From: Fagopyrum homotropicum
Taxonomy: Eukaryota > Streptophyta > Magnoliopsida > Caryophyllales > Polygonaceae
NCBI GenBank assembly: GCA_033239125.1
Contig: BSWB01000002.1
Location: 90,144,560-90,208,559, forward strand
DNA length: 64,000 nucleotides
Reading direction: 5' to 3'
In this document: positions 1 to 10,617 of the stretch, in pieces
How the letters are laid out: every line of letters starts with the position of its first letter
How positions within the stretch are numbered: the first letter of the stretch is position 1
Translations under genes and position numbers: made by a program
The notes under the pieces: generated by a model
The model's input: the letters and a program-made list of their open reading frames with translations, nothing else
Told to the model about the DNA's origin: nothing
The model's database searches: none

Positions 1-1233
1 GGAAACCTCATTCAAAACCACTCAAATCTCACTCTAAAATTAGAAACTACACTAATCTCTTCCAAGAACACCCACAAGGGTGCTTGAAAGAGAGCTACAA
101 TCCAAACTGTGTTGGAGAAGAGCTAGAGAAAAGGGGGAAAAGGGAAGGAAGAAGCTCCAAAAACAACCTGATACATCACTTAAGTACTGCACCAAAATTA
201 AGTGTTGGACCAAGAGAGGTGGTGCCAAGTGTCGTGGTGATCCAGCAGAGCATCTCGGTTGGTCCAGGGAGCATCTCTTTTGAGATGGGTGAGCCTTGGA
301 TCGAGATGGCACTAAAATAGACCCAAACACCATTTAAACATGAGTTAGACCAAGCCTTGCACCAACTAGGGTCCTTTCCTTCTTCATTCCTCCAAGCATG
401 AGTCATTTGGAACCAAAAATCCGGATCATCATGAGGCTCGAATGTCAAATGTAATCAATAATGTCTCAAAGGTCCCCAAAACACCTACAAAACCGAGAAA
501 AGCTCGTGTAGACGTCTATTCTGACAATATGCATGAATTAAACATAAATATCACGAACTAATGCAGAAACATGCATGAATGGAATGGAAAACTATCAAAA
601 TGAGTGCCTAAACTAGTGTCATAAATCATGTCATCATGACCCACTCGAGGTATGAAGCCCAGACCACTTGAAGATTCCTGTTGGAGGGAACAACAATTTT
701 AGGCCTTTATAAAAAGCTCTTGGATGATTGCAAATGTACCAAATTACCAACCAACGCATTCTCCATCAATTCTCTCATTTTAGTACTAGAATCTCTCTCT
801 TTTGAAGAAGCTTTGACCGATTGGACTGAAGAGTTAGAATAGTTGTTGGTGTTTTTGATATTTGCTCATTCTAGATCTTATTTCCATCTTGTTTAGGCTT
901 TGACTTTAGATTGGTAAGTTCGGTTTATTCTATTCTTTTTCCGACATTTCCATTTTCAAGTTTATTTACCAACCATGTCACTTTTTCCTACTATTACTAT
1001 GCCTAATTACTCTATTATTCATATCATATTTGGACTTATTTTGAATCTCTTACCCAGACTAGTTATAGTTTAGATTGTTCCCATAGCATATCCTATATTT
1101 TCAAGCATGAAGAGTAATACAAGAATCAAACATCTAAGTTGAAACCGATAAGTAATGCAAGGATGAGTGTGCAATGATATGATGCTTATATTGCTAGAGT
1201 ATTCATGGTTAAGGCCGTGAGGAACGCCATCAT
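1..1233. other. Unassigned, probably transposon-derived DNA
   Basis: I see no convincing coding region here. A TATA-like TTTATAAAAAGC lies near 698-709 on the plus strand, followed by AT-rich, pyrimidine-rich sequence that could be an old LTR or promoter. Words such as CATCTCGGTTG (about 254-264) and GGATCGAGATGG (about 298-309) resemble the words scattered through the Athila element downstream, so part of this may be decayed Athila-type sequence. Identity unknown. Confidence 0.35.
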
Positions 1234-1404
1234 TGATGAGGAACCATCCCCAATGCCACCTCATGGACCAATCACAAGATCAAGGGCCAAGGCATTGAAG
1301 GAGACCACATCCACATCATTCTTGAGTCCCACCATGGAAGGAGCTATCACTAGAGCAAGAGCAAATACCATCCATGAGAAAGTTGCTAGCTTATTGGAAA
1401 CATG
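1234..1404 (+). pseudogene. LTR-encoded integrase tail fragment (solo LTR H)
   Basis: An open stretch from the LTR start reads [20 protein letters not shown] and, about 25 residues on, a second ITRARANT, then stops at TGA (1402-1404). ITRxRAK at the start of the LTR is shared by the other chromovirus-type LTR families in this window, where it is the C-terminal end of integrase. With no upstream integrase left, this is a relic. The motif is present twice here, possibly from a small internal duplication. Confidence 0.65.
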
Positions 1405-1494
1405 AGCACTTAAAGAGACATCACTCATACCTAGGTATTTTTTTAGTGACATTGTTTTCCTACTTTGGAAGGACCTTATAAGGACCACGATTAT

Positions 1495-2174
1495 TGTTCG
1501 CTCCAAAAGGTGTGTGCAAGCTTTGATATTTATAACCCAAGATATGTGCCTGAACAATATGCAAACCCGCAATTTACGGATCAATTGTAATAAAAGCAAA
1601 TATTTTAAGGGTCGATCACAAGGACTATGGTGAAACAAAGCTCGGTAAATCAGGTTGTCAAATAACCACAAGCAACAAATAAAAGTTATCAAAGATGATA
1701 TTAAATACAAGTAAAAGGGAATGCGGATTCTAGAGATTAAAGCATCCAGTTGTGGTTCCGACTTAAGATCTCAAAGGATAACGTGGACAAAGCTGAGGTT
1801 TGCAAAGGGAAGGTGTTTCTAAGGTGAGAATAGATCACCGGGTAAATCTCACTACTCACTATCCCAAACCAAAGATCCTTTTACCGGGTAAGTCTCAAGG
1901 TACTAAGAAAAGGAACTATAATCTCAAACCAACACCACCCAAGGGAATAGAATCAACCTTTACCGGGTAAGTCTCAGGCTAACTCTCAAAGATGGGATGA
2001 AGACACACTCAAACCCCAATAAAGGATAAACCTTTATTACCTACACTCATGATCTTGGGTATACAAACAAAGGAATCACCGGGTAAGTCTCATCCTAGGC
2101 TTGCGTTGAACCAGGAAAGGTATAACAAGGATAGAATTTGGCAAACAGAAACTCTTAACTCAGATAAGGTTCAT
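1495..2174 (-). repeat. 3' LTR of Athila1, truncated
   Basis: Starts TGTTCGCTCCAAAAGG on the plus strand and matches 8994 to about 9620 nearly base for base, including three regularly spaced copies of ACCGGGTAAGTCTCA. The match ends around 2174, where a plus-strand fragment of a different LTR begins. About 30 bp around 1720-1775 are present here and absent from the 5' copy. The two copies differ by many substitutions, so the insertion is not recent. Confidence 0.8.
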
Positions 2175-2718
2175 TTTGATGCTGTTAGTTTGTTTGTTAA
2201 GTTGTTAGCTACATTTGTGGAAACTCTCTTGTTACCACCTTCCACCAATGTTTTAGTTTTCTTTTCTTTATTTCGTCTAGATAAAAGAGTCTATATATAG
2301 CCTCTTTAGCTGTTGAGTAGGGTACGTTTTTATTTGCTAAGAATTTCAGATTGTAATCATTCACAAAATCAATCAAAGAACAAGAGAGTTTTTGGTTGGC
2401 ATTGTCGTTGTTTGCTTGGCTGAGCTTGTTCGTGTCCACCGCCTTCGGATTGGTGCTTCGAGCCTTCACGAGTCCCTCTTTGTGCTAGTCCAGCTGGAGC
2501 TAGTGTAAAGTTGTATTGGAGACGGGTCTAGGGCATTCACGAAGCGGGGTCTTGGCTCTTCAGCCTTGGTTCTTTTCGTTGACTCTCTTTGGTTTTTCTC
2601 AACATCCTCCTGTATCCATTCCATCTCCACGTTTCATTCCGCATCTGGATTCGCTTCATTCAGCCGGATTCGGATCATTGTGCCTAGATCGACTATTCCA
2701 CGGACTAATACCGTATCA
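2175..2718 (+). repeat. Truncated plus-strand LTR related to element B's LTR
   Basis: Ends CCGTATCA at 2718 and, read on the plus strand, parallels the antisense of the LTR of element B: the same TATA region (GTCTATATATAGCC, 2289-2302), the same R-U5 wording, and GATCATTGTGCCTAGATCG shortly before the end. The 5' part of the LTR is missing and no primer site follows 2718, so this is a fragment wedged against the Athila1 3' LTR. Confidence 0.65.
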
Positions 2719-3390
2719 AAAGTATTAAACATGATAAAACTTCAAACAAAGCATTTTGCAACTTAAACATATCATAAAACCTTTCGAGCATATAAAGCTT
2801 TCAAAAACCAATCTGCAAACAGAATCATCATCGAGGTCATATCCAAAGAAGAAGCACAAAAATGTTTTGAAAACCTTTCAGTTAAAGCCATCTCGGTTGA
2901 GGTGTTCTGGCGTCATCCGAGGTGTTCATACTTGATCGGCCATGAACGTCTCGGTCGAGGTCATAAAAAATTTTTTTCTTTCAAATTGGTTTTTTTTTTT
3001 ACGTTTTTCTCAAACAGAAACATGTATGTATGCATGTAATGACAAATAAGCATATAGAGCCAAATAAACAATAATATCCGAAAGAGTCATACAACCATCG
3101 AAGCAAATAAGTCAAATAATACATCCAAATACCCCATACTTGGGACACATTGTTCCAATGGGTCAAATATAAGTCTAAGGAATCAAAATACTCACCGAAC
3201 CTAGCTGAACTGCATAATAAATATAGAAAAGAAATCCATGAAGCTCTAATCCTCGTCAGCTGGCGGTGGTGGATGTGGAATGTAGGGATGTTGGGACGGG
3301 TCGAAAGGATAACCCATCATCTGGTGGAACTGGATCTCCATCATCTATCGCTGGTAATGCTGGCTCTCTCCTATATGATGCATCCATCTA
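2719..3390 (-). other. Athila1 3' non-coding region
   Basis: Lies between the post-pol ORF and the truncated 3' LTR. It contains several CTCGGTCGAGGTG-type words (2889-2907, 2914-2928, 2947-2963) and a run of T at about 2990-3001, purine-rich on the element's sense strand. No convincing ORF. Confidence 0.5.
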
Positions 3391-4122
3391 TCAATGACGC
3401 CGCTCATCAGCAAAGCGCTGGGAGATATCAACTGTCATAGCCACGTGGGAATCAATCATTTGATCAGTCAGCTCATCAATCCGTCGGTGGGCCCCGGAAT
3501 CTCTATGGAGGTGGGATCTGCGCTGAGGTGGTGGTAGTGGTGTTGCTGCTCTCTCATCCTTTGTCGCCTCGTCATCAAGTTCAACAACAGGAACACTAGG
3601 GCCGCCAGTATCAGTATCGGTGTGCAAATCATCTGCCAGCATGGAAGCAAAGTTTGGCACTCCTCTAGTCACCATACAGAACAAACTTAGCAGCTCTCCC
3701 TGACGGATCTTCCGGGGCATCTCAGTACGCTCCAAAAGTGTCTCACTAAAGATCCTGTGAGGAAGGCGGAAAGCAAGATGAAAGATAATATGCTCCCGGG
3801 AATCTCCGGACCTCCACCTGTTACTATGGTCCGTCACATGGGCTATCTCGCCCCAAAAAATCCGAGTCACCACTCGGGAAGGAAAATCAGTCACTGTAGG
3901 AGTAGGGAAGCCGAAAATCTCCCTAAACTGATCCATAGGAACTACATAGTTCTTGTTCAGCAGCCAGTACTTGATTCCATTATGCTCCGGCACGTATGTC
4001 ACAGAACTGACAAACTCTATCGTCGGCTTCAAATATGCCGGCGCTCTAATATCCATGAACTCTTCAAGCCCTCCACCACATGAGGCACTCGAAGGCATCG
4101 ACATGAAGAAAACGCAGGGCAA
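3391..4122 (-). CDS. Athila post-pol ORF (ATHILA ORF-1-like, env-position)
   Basis: A 243-residue open frame downstream of integrase, where Athila elements carry an extra ORF sometimes called env-like. Near the N-terminus it reads LEEFMDIRAPAYLKPTIEFV, followed about 35 residues later by VPMDQFREIFGFPT. This pattern suits the plant-transposon (ATHILA ORF-1) family, in which a short helix-rich block precedes a conserved F-G-F/I-P turn. The second half is low-complexity, with acidic and proline-rich stretches. I see no signal peptide or transmembrane segment, so a true envelope role is unsupported. The 5' end is probably eroded: related reading continues upstream of the ATG at 4122 without a clear start. 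Confidence 0.6.
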   Translation of the reverse strand: MPCVFFMSMPSSASCGGGLEEFMDIRAPAYLKPTIEFVSSVTYVPEHNGIKYWLLNKNYVVPMDQFREIFGFPTPTVTDFPSRVVTRIFWGEIAHVTDHSNRWRSGDSREHIIFHLAFRLPHRIFSETLLERTEMPRKIRQGELLSLFCMVTRGVPNFASMLADDLHTDTDTGGPSVPVVELDDEATKDERAATPLPPPQRRSHLHRDSGAHRRIDELTDQMIDSHVAMTVDISQRFADERRH

Positions 4123-5063
4123 CTATCGGACGCCCGCAAATGCGATCATATTCCTTCTAGTGTCTCTCGCGGATCACCGGAATTAAAAACTGGGAAGCAG
4201 AGGAAGGGCAAGACTGGTGTAAACTGCTAGGCCTGTCCCTCAAGGCCAACTGACGATCAAATCTGTTGCTCATGTTTCTGGATGAAGAACACCTCGGCTG
4301 AGACACAGTCGACTAGACCGAGGCGAATTGCTGTTCAAACACACTCTCTGAATCTGTAAGCTTTCCCCCTCCCCCCAAATCACTACCAAAAGCTTCCTAA
4401 GGGGTACTTATATTTTTTTCAACAACAATCAGTGACAACCAAAGCCAAATATGCTCAAAATCGACAAAAGAAAGAGGGAGTTAGGGTTTGGAACAAAATA
4501 CCCCAGATTCTGCAGATTGAGGCGTTTTCCTTGTTGTTTGATGCTTGGAAACTGAATCTCTTGCTTCCTCTCGTGAAATCGGGCCAAGAAACGTGAAATA
4601 CGAGCAAGAATCGAGAAGTTGAGGGTGAAATGCCGCCGCGGTCGAGGTGAGAGTAGAGAGGGAAAAAGTGGAAGAGTGAGAAACCGTCGCGCCTTTTATA
4701 CCCCTCGCTGACTTTGATTACACCTCAGTCGAGATGGTCCCGAGCGGAACGAGGTGTCAAACTAGATGTCAGACCTAGTTGCCTCGGTTGACGAAGAAAA
4801 TCTCGGTCGAGGTGCTGTGACAGCAACCGAGATGTGTCTCAGTCAATCTCCGTCTTTTCAATTTCTCGAACTTTTGTCCTTCCAGTGTAGCTCCTAGTTG
4901 TAATCCTTCCTTAGAAAGTACCTGGTTCCTGTCTAGAGGACGGAAAAACAAAGTGAAGCAAACTATCTAAAACTAAGATAGAAAAGGGAAAAGAAAATAA
5001 TACCTTGGGTTGCCTCTCAAGAAGCGCTTGATTTAAGGTCGCTAGTTGGACCGTACATCATCC
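4123..5063 (-). other. Athila1 spacer between integrase and post-pol ORF
   Basis: No convincing ORF. The stretch holds the densest run of CTCGGTCGAGGTG-type words in the element (4288-4327, 4721-4758, 4791-4814 and 4825-4845). The TTTTATA near 4693 is on the plus strand and is probably incidental. Confidence 0.45.
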
Positions 5064-6060
5064 TCAAACAAGGTATAGTGGTGCAATCTCCTCAGCCGGG
5101 ACTTCCGGTCGATACTTCTTCAGCCTATGACCGTTGACCTTAAAATTTCCACTAGTTTCACCCCATATTTCAACTACACCATAGGAAAAAAAAGTTTTCA
5201 CAATGTAAGGTCCTGTCCATCTAATTTTCAACTTACCTGTAAAGAGGCGGAGGCGGGAGTTGAAGAGTAGAACAAGATCTCCTTCTTTGAGCTCCTTAGG
5301 AATGATATGCTTGTCATGACACCTCTTCATTCTTTCCTTGTAGATCTTGGCATTTTCATAGGCGTTTAAGCGCAATTCCTCCAGCTCATTAATGTCTAAA
5401 AGTCCCTTCTCCAGAATTGCCTTGATTTCTCTATTCGAGATCTCCACCTGCCCACTAGTTTGAGGGTGATAAGGGGTTGCTACCTTGTGGGCTACCCCAT
5501 ACTTCGATAAAAGTGCCTTGAACTTCCGGTTGATGAAATGTGTCCCTCCATCGCTGATGATGATGCGTGATGTCCCAAAACGTGAAAAGATAGTCCTATT
5601 GAAGAACTTCACAACCACCATGGCGTCATTAGTGGGAGAAGCAATGGATTCCACCCATCTAGAGACGTAATCAACAGCTAAGAGAATGTAGAGTTTCCCT
5701 GTGGATGATGGGAAAGGTCCCATGAAATCTACTCCCCATACATAAAAAATCTCAACCTCCTGAATATTGTTGAGTGGCATCTCGTTCCTTCTAGATAAGT
5801 TTCCTGTTTTTTGGCATGCATCACAAGAAACAACAAACGTTTGCACATCCTTAAATAATGTAGGCCAAAAGAAACTAGAACGTAATACCTTAGCGCACGT
5901 TTTGTGAGCGCTAGCATGTCCTCCACAAGGAAGCGAGTGACAATGTCGTATGACACTAGCAGCTTCATCCTCCGGAATGCATCGTCGAAGCATCCCATCT
6001 GGACCTCTCTTGAAAAATAGAGGTTCATTTCAATAGTAGTGACGAACATCTTTGAAGAAC
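5064..6060 (-). pseudogene. Athila1 integrase, internally deleted
   Basis: The frame 5993-5064 plus a shifted upstream piece (to about 6049) encode an integrase. Visible parts are an HHCC zinc-binding region ([17 protein letters not shown], then CDACQK), a core beginning GVDFMGPFP (first Asp), ISDGGTHF (second Asp) and [11 protein letters not shown] (catalytic Glu), and a C-terminal block ending [11 protein letters not shown]. Directly after ILEKG the usual 60 or so residues of the Athila integrase are missing; the plus-strand relative at 49.7 kb still has them (KDWSIKLND, then HKAWWAVKKCN). The catalytic triad is intact but the protein is internally shortened, and the element has no RT. Confidence 0.8.
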
Positions 6061-6296
6061 TTCTTCCTTCGAGTGTACGTCAATCCGGGCGGTATTTCTT
6101 GACAAACAAGCTAATTAACGATATTAGCATACCAAGGCTCTTTACCATCAGAAACTTGGCGAAGCCAGTGCTCTACCAACTGTGAGTGACCCTCAGAAAG
6201 TTTATCGTCCTCAGTTGACGACATCTTGCATGTTGTCTCGGTCTGGATCCGAGGTGGGTGACCGAGGTGTTCTTCAGATAAGAGCACCTCATTTGC
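6061..6296 (-). other. Junction replacing Athila1 RT and RNase H
   Basis: In Athila elements about 2 kb of reverse transcriptase and RNase H lie between protease and integrase. Here only about 240 bp remain, with no RT motif on any frame. The junction contains CTCGGTCTGGATCCGAGGTG (6234-6253) and GACCGAGGTGTTC (6259-6271), the word type found elsewhere in the untranslated parts, so recombination between words may have removed the domain. Confidence 0.6.
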
Positions 6297-7135
6297 TCAA
6301 GGAAGTGCCTCGGTCGATGTATTGGAACCGGGACCGAAACCTAATGTGCTTTTCTTTTCCTGAATTAGTTTATCAAATCTAGCTCCTGGATCTTCTTCTA
6401 ATACTTTTAAGCTTCGCAAATCTACAACACAAAAGACATCTATAACTTTCTCCATTAAACTAAAACTAAGAATTTTTTCAAAAGGATTGTTAATAAGGAT
6501 ATAGCTCACCAATTCTCTAGATTCTTCTTCATCATAGATGTTGAAGATGTCATCCTCCAGCGGCTCTCCCTTCATTGCAGCAAGCAATGCAAACTCCACA
6601 TGATCTTCACCAATGTTGAATTTCAACTTGGTGTTCTTGCAATCCACGTTGCAACCCGAAGTTGCTAGAAATGGTCTCCCGAGAATGATAGGGATGGGAT
6701 AATCTGCGGGAATGTCAAGCACAACAAAGTCTATAGGCATGTAGAAGTTACCTAACTTGATATGAATGTCTTCCAAGATACCCACGGGACGGGTAATGGA
6801 GCGATCCACCATGTATAGTGTCATCTTTATCCAAGTCCGACTTTCTCACAAAGCTCCAGCGGGATGATGGTCACGCTGGCTCCTAGATCATAAAGCGCAT
6901 CATAAGTGACATTCCCAACTTGAATGGGAATGCAAAATGAACCGGGATCCCTCAATTTAGGTGGCATCTTCTCCTTCATGATTTGAATGAGCTCCGAAGA
7001 CCTAAATGGCATCCTTACTTCACCAAAATTTTCCAACTTCCTCTTCCTTGTAAGAATCTCTTTCAAAAACTTTCCATAGGCGGGCATCCCTAGAATGGCA
7101 TCAATGAAAGGGATATTAATATGTAGCTTACTCAT
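6297..7135 (-). pseudogene. Athila1 protease region
   Basis: Two frames, 7135-6827 and 6824-6297, are separated by stop codons (GLG then TAA). The first ends with the retropepsin active site in its Athila form, YDALYDLGASVTIIP. The second continues with ITRPVGILEDI and IPIILGRPFLATSGC, the conserved C-terminal half of the protease fold. It goes on into the linker that normally leads to RT, then ends at 6297 where the RT deletion begins. Gag is immediately upstream on the minus strand. Confidence 0.75.
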
Positions 7136-7164
7136 AAGGTCTAGAAACTTACCAAAGTGCTTGT

Positions 7165-8778
7165 CTAGATGTGCCCTCGCCCTTGACTAAGGGAATGGAA
7201 GTGGTGGTTTATAAGCAGGAGGTGGAACATAATCTTCAGATTTTTCTTTCGCTTTCTGGGCTCCATCTTGGTTGACACCTCGACCGAGGTGTTCATTTGG
7301 TCGTGGCTTGACTGAGGTACTGGATCTGCAGTCTTCAATCCACTGCGTGTTGTAATTGCCATGATCTGTCCTTTAGGGTTGCTCTTTGTCCTTGCTGGAA
7401 GCTTCCCTGGATCTCTTAGCGCTTCATTCGCCTTGTTGAAAAATTGTTGCTCTAAGGCTTTTTGTGTCTTCGAAAATGAATTCATCGATGTCTCCATAGC
7501 GTTGAGCTTGATCAAAATTGCCTCCAACACAACATCTTTCTTTGGTGGCTGGGAGGAACTTAGTGCAGGCTCCTGACTTCTCAATGGAGTAGAAGAAGAA
7601 GAGGGGGCATTAAGAGCATTTTCAGCATGAGAATAAAAATTACCGAAATTTTGTTGATTTGATCTCCAATTGTTGTTGTTAGAGTTTCTGTTGTTGTTGT
7701 TGTTACGTGGCCCTTGATAGTTGTTTCTTCCTTGGTATCCACCATCTTGCTCCTTCGTTTGAGCTACTAAAATATCCTTCAATGCTTTCACTTCATTGCT
7801 AAGAGAGGTGAGTTGAGCTCTATTGGATGATGTGTCTTGGAAGCTAACTCTCCTTGCTCCATCTTCAAATCGTTGATGGGAGTACTTTTCCATGAGCAAA
7901 GCTTGCTTTTCAATGAAATCTCAAGCTTCATCTATCGGCATATCCATGAAGGTGCCGGCGGAAAGTAATTGGAGTTTGAATTGAGTATCTCCATCCAAAC
8001 CCTTGAAGTAAATTTCCAGCAATTCGATCTTTGGAATCCCATGATATGGGCAATCCAAGAAAAGATCCTTGAATCTCTCCCATGACTTGGACAAACTCTC
8101 CTTGTCCTTCATAATAAAAGCATTGATCTTTCCCCTCAATTCAGCGGTCTTAAAAGGGGAAAAGAACTTAGTAAAAAACTCCGTCGTCATCTCGTCCCAA
8201 GTGTTGATTTTTCCAGCCGGACGAGCTTGATATCAAGCAAGCGCCTTATATTTCAAAGAGAAATAGAAAGGCCTCAACTTGTAGTTGTTATTCTTCACTC
8301 TTGATGGTCTTAAAGTCTCCATCAGAATCTCATAGTTTTGCAAATGTTGGAGTGGAGACTCTCTCTCCAAACCTCCAAATTAACATTATCGAATCATGGT
8401 TACAACTTGCGGTCGAAGTTCATAATCATTCTCAGCTGGATCTCCTAGGTTGACTCTTGGACACCTCACTTGCTGATTGGGGTCCATCCTCTGTCCTAGG
8501 ATTCGTGGAGCTCCAGCAAAAAGAACATCTCGGATAGGCATCCGAGTTGGTAGGTGTATCTCGGCTTGTGCAACTGGGGCTGGGTCTTGCCTCGGTTGAG
8601 GATTTGGGATCGATCGAGGTAGAAACTGAGCCCTTAGAGCGGCCATATCTACTTCAATTACTTCAGTTCTTGCGCGAGTCTCTTCTCTCGCTCGCTGCAG
8701 TTCTTCTCTATTGAGTCGTAGTTGTTCCAATGCCTCCTTCAATTCGGCTTCGAGATCCCGATTGTCTTGATCGGCCAT
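7165..8778 (-). pseudogene. Athila1 gag
   Basis: Gag is spread over three frames. Frame 8778-8386 is the N-terminus (ATG then ADQDNRDLEAELKEALEQL, predicted coiled coil). Frame 8190-7921 is the Retrotrans_gag core (KDKESLSKSWERFKDLFLDC, then YHGIPKIELLEIYFKGL). Frame 7899-7165 is the Gln/Asn-rich C-terminus, with NNNNRNSNNNN and a YKPPLPFP-type linker towards the protease. The breaks between frames are frameshifts or stops. CTCGG-type words occur inside this coding region too (7275-7292, 8589-8600 and 8611-8620). Confidence 0.75.
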
Positions 8779-8970
8779 CTTAGCTTCTTTTAATCTTCTC
8801 TTGTAGGTCTTTTCTGGTTTGGGATCGTAAGGAACGATTTCCTTTCCAACACGAGTTCTTCACATAAACCTAAGGAAATATCCTGCAAAAACACTCAAGT
8901 AAACTAGTTAATAGCAATAAGGGCAATAGGCCCGAAAGACAACCGAAACCGAACATTGTCTTGACCAAGT

Positions 8971-8987
8971 CCCCGGCAACGGCGCCA
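8971..8987 (-). promoter_or_regulatory. Primer-binding site, tRNA-Asp
   Basis: On the minus strand this reads TGGCGCCGTTGCCGGGG, complementary to the 3' end of plant tRNA-Asp including the added CCA. It starts 6 nt from the LTR edge at 8994, the normal position for priming minus-strand DNA synthesis in Athila/Tat elements. It fixes the orientation and the 5' LTR boundary. Confidence 0.9.
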
Positions 8988-8993
8988 AAAACT

Positions 8994-9800
8994 TGTTCGC
9001 TCCAAAAGGTGTGTGCAAGCTTTAATATTTATAACTCAAGATATATGCCTGAACAATATGCGAACCCGTAGTGTATGGGTCAATTGTAATAAAAGCAAAT
9101 ATTTCAGGGGTCGATCACAAGGATTATGGTGAAAAAAAGCTCAGTAAATCAGGTTGTCAAATAACCACAAGCAACAAATCAAAGTTATCACAGATGATAT
9201 ACAAGTCAAGTAAAAGGGAAAGCGGACAAAGCTGAGGTTTGCAAAGGGAAGGTGTTTCTAAGGTGGGAATAGATAACCGGGTAAGACTCACTACTCACTA
9301 TCTCAAACCAAAGATCCTTTTACCGGGTAAGTCTCAAGGTACTAAGGAAAGGAACTATAATCTCAAACCAACACCACCCAAGGAAATAAAATCAACCTTT
9401 ACCGGGTAAGTCTCAGGCTAACTCTCAAAGATGGGATGAAGGCACACTCAAACCCTAATAATTGATAAACCTTTAGCACCTACACTCATGATCTTGGGTA
9501 TACAAACAAAGGAATCACCGGGTAAGTGTCATCCTAGGCTTGCATTGAACCAAAAAAGGTATAACAAGGATATGATTTGGCAAACAAAAACTCTTAACTC
9601 AAATAAGTTCAGGAAAGGTTCACCTCTTTCAGTTATATTCCATCCTGGCCGAGATGTTCAATGACTGACCGAGGTGTTTGTCGTTAAGATAAAGGCTCGA
9701 GCTTTCAGGGTCCGCTGGAATTAAGATCATTCTATCATCGTATTTCCCGAGATTTATACAGATTGACCGAGATTTAGGCATCCGTCGAGATTCATAAGAT
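8994..9800 (-). repeat. 5' LTR of Athila1
   Basis: Begins TGTTCGCTCC next to the tRNA-Asp primer site and matches the 3' LTR for about 630 bp. Beyond 9620 it continues into a part missing from the truncated 3' copy, with several ACCGAG words (9664-9680 and about 9740-9790), probably U3. The outer end is uncertain, somewhere between about 9.75 and 9.91 kb, where the right arm of solo LTR H resumes. Confidence 0.7.
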
Positions 9801-9950
9801 ACGGTTGCGATCTTATTAGTTATAGTTATCTTTTTACTATTTTCATACATTTAAGGCTCTAAAACATTCTAAAGGTATTTGTTGATTTTTGATCGTATCT
9901 TTTCCGATTATCTTTTAGTTAGAAATCTTATCTTTTGCAGGAGAATCTCC

Positions 9951-9958
9951 CCTATAAA
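9951..9958 (+). promoter_or_regulatory. TATA box of solo LTR H
   Basis: CCTATAAATAGCC on the plus strand, about 550 bp before the LTR end. The position relative to the end matches that in the LTR3 copies at 52-53 kb. Confidence 0.55.
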
Positions 9959-10617
9959 TAGCCTTATAGGGTGAGATTATTAGGTATATTTGATTTGATT
10001 AAACTTTCGACAATATTGTGTGAACTCGTTGCTTCGCTTACAAAGTTTTTGTTTTATTCATTCCAATTCAATCAAAAGAGAGAGTCTTTAATTGAATCGT
10101 TGTGAGTCCTCGCTAGGTTGTGCTTGTATGTATTAATCTTCTTAAAGTTGGTGCTCTTGGTCAATTTTAGTCCCTCATTGTGCTTGTCTTATTTAGAAGG
10201 CTTGTGTAAGGTTAAAGAAGGGAGGGTTAAGGTAAGCTCTTTGTTAAGGGGTTTTGACACATAATTGGTCAATATTCTTTGCAAGAATAGATTGGTTTGT
10301 AACTTCCTATATTTCCAAAAATTTCATTCCATAATATAATCCTCTCATCAATACATTAAACTCACATTCTTTTTTTCGAGTTTTCACAAATCTTGGCCCC
10401 ATAACCAAAATTTTGCCCGAGATTCGAAACACCGGTTTTGTTCTTTGAGACTATTCATGGACTTTCATTATATATCAAAAAATACGGCATCAACCCCGCA
10501 TCAATCATACTTGTGATGTGAATGTCCAAACTATGACGATGTTAGATAGAGCAAACAAATAACAAACACCATGTGATGCTTGGATTGCATAATGTAATCA
10601 TAAGTTGTTAAGCTTGA

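Larger units (their letters stand above)
1495..9800 (-). mobile_element. Athila-type Ty3/gypsy retrotransposon (Athila1), RT/RNase H deleted
   Basis: A minus-strand element with order 5' LTR (from 8994), tRNA-Asp primer site, gag, protease, integrase, post-pol ORF, 3' LTR (1495-2174). The lineage call rests on the primer site, the DLGASV-type protease, the YKPPLPFP linker in Gag and an ORF downstream of integrase. Reverse transcriptase and RNase H are missing: protease and integrase are separated by only about 250 bp. The outer end of the 5' LTR is unresolved. The 5 bp left of 1495 are ATTAT; ATTAT recurs at 9907-9911, but the LTR end this implies lacks the usual CA. The 3' LTR is cut on its inner side by a foreign LTR fragment. 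Confidence 0.8.
1234..10503 (+). repeat. Solo LTR 'H', chromovirus type, split by an Athila element
   Basis: The LTR starts TGATGAGGAACC at 1234 and ends CCCGCATCA at 10503. It is flanked by a perfect 5-bp target-site duplication, ATCAT (1229-1233 and 10504-10508). No primer-binding site follows the right end and no polypurine tract precedes the left end, as expected of a solo LTR left by LTR-LTR recombination. The left arm (1234-1494) encodes the integrase tail typical of these LTRs. The right arm (about 9.8 kb to 10503) carries a TATA box (9951-9958) and an R-U5-like region resembling the LTR3 copies at 52-53 kb. The two arms are separated by the minus-strand Athila element starting at 1495. 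Confidence 0.75.

Noticed and set aside
52..448. Overlapping short frames near the window start
   Set aside because: They lie on both strands over the same bases with no family resemblance; composition alone explains them.
690..910. Host promoter with TATA, leader and intron start (GGTAAG at about 913)
   Set aside because: No coding exon follows before the solo LTR at 1234, and the wording resembles decayed LTR sequence; kept only as unassigned DNA.
3391..4122. True envelope gene making Athila1 retrovirus-like
   Set aside because: Only the position suits an envelope. No signal peptide, transmembrane segment or cleavage site is visible.
3757..4186. Plus-strand frames across 3757-4186
   Set aside because: Shadows of the minus-strand Athila post-pol ORF (3391-4122).
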